DNA from: Prevotella sp. | Lineage (GTDB): Bacteria > Bacteroidota > Bacteroidia > Bacteroidales > Bacteroidaceae | DNA: 64,000 nucleotides | Reading direction: 5' to 3' | Assembly: GCA_022775105.1 (NCBI GenBank) | Contig: JALFIX010000094.1 | Coordinates: 1-64,000 of the forward strand | Shown here: one piece after another, positions 63,803-64,000 of the stretch | How positions within the stretch are numbered: position 1 is the first letter of the stretch | Layout of the letters: every line of letters starts with the position of its first letter | Made by a program: the position numbers and the translations under genes | Notes under the pieces: generated by a model | Seen by the model: the letters and a program-made list of their open reading frames with translations, nothing else | Databases searched by the model: none | What the model was told of the DNA's origin: nothing

Positions 63803-64000
63803 TTATCTATGTTTCCCGCATCCGCCGATAATCCTGGCTGCCTCATCCTTCTCGCTCTGGAATGTGAGTTTGTCGTATATCAGATAGGCACGATGAGGGT
63901 CGATAATGCGTGGAGCCATCAGTCTGAGAGCGGCAAGTTTCTTGTCGCCAAAGGAGAATATGCTCATAATCGACGCACACTGCTCGCAGGAATAAAACGC
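63803..64000 (-). CDS. DUF4476-like domain protein, C-terminal part only (continues beyond the window)
   Basis: Minus-strand open frame to the window edge: AFYSCEQCASIMSIFSFGDKKLAALRLMAPRIIDPHRAYLIYDKLTFQSEKDEAARIIGGCGKHR*. Confidence 0.6.
   Translation of the reverse strand, partial: AFYSCEQCASIMSIFSFGDKKLAALRLMAPRIIDPHRAYLIYDKLTFQSEKDEAARIIGGCGKHR

Noticed and set aside
63693-63887. 64-aa ORF overlapping the end of the ATP-binding protein
   Set aside because: Coincides with the nested inverted repeat; no independent evidence of coding.
1-64000. tRNA and rRNA genes
   Set aside because: None recognised by eye; a tRNAscan-SE/Infernal run would be needed to exclude them formally.

Overview
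The window comes from a Bacteroidota genome, probably Prevotella-like. The evidence is TAnnTTTG -7 promoter elements, SusC/SusD pairs, PorSS-like C-termini and standard code 11. Nearly all of it is one large polysaccharide-utilisation region that appears aimed at rhamnogalacturonan/pectin and its galactan or glucuronate side chains. It carries three SusC/SusD pairs, two PL11-type rhamnogalacturonan lyases, a GH28, a GH35, a GH115, three GH2 enzymes, two (alpha/alpha)6-type glycosidases, a triple-domain SGNH/CE12-like esterase, a single-domain SGNH hydrolase, an AraC regulator, an MFS sugar porter, a DUF5107-TPR protein and an aldo/keto reductase. The right end (about 59.5-64 kb) and the gap at about 41.9-44.2 kb are accessory DNA holding gene remnants, an HU-like protein, an AlbA_2/Schlafen-type ATP-binding protein and many inverted repeats. 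The observations most worth following up are: (1) an in-frame TGA that separates the signal peptide from the rest of a 1.4-kaa PL11-repeat-CTD protein; (2) a recurring family of concentric CACAGA-rich inverted repeats in intergenic gaps, some of whose arms contain exact DnaA-box 9-mers; (3) a concentric 224-bp inverted repeat centred on a perfect 50-bp AT palindrome; (4) a triple SGNH esterase fusion; (5) remnant genes (propeller-like tail, DUF4143 ATPase, HU N-terminus, Rpn tail). All family calls are by eye from the translations; no database search was run.
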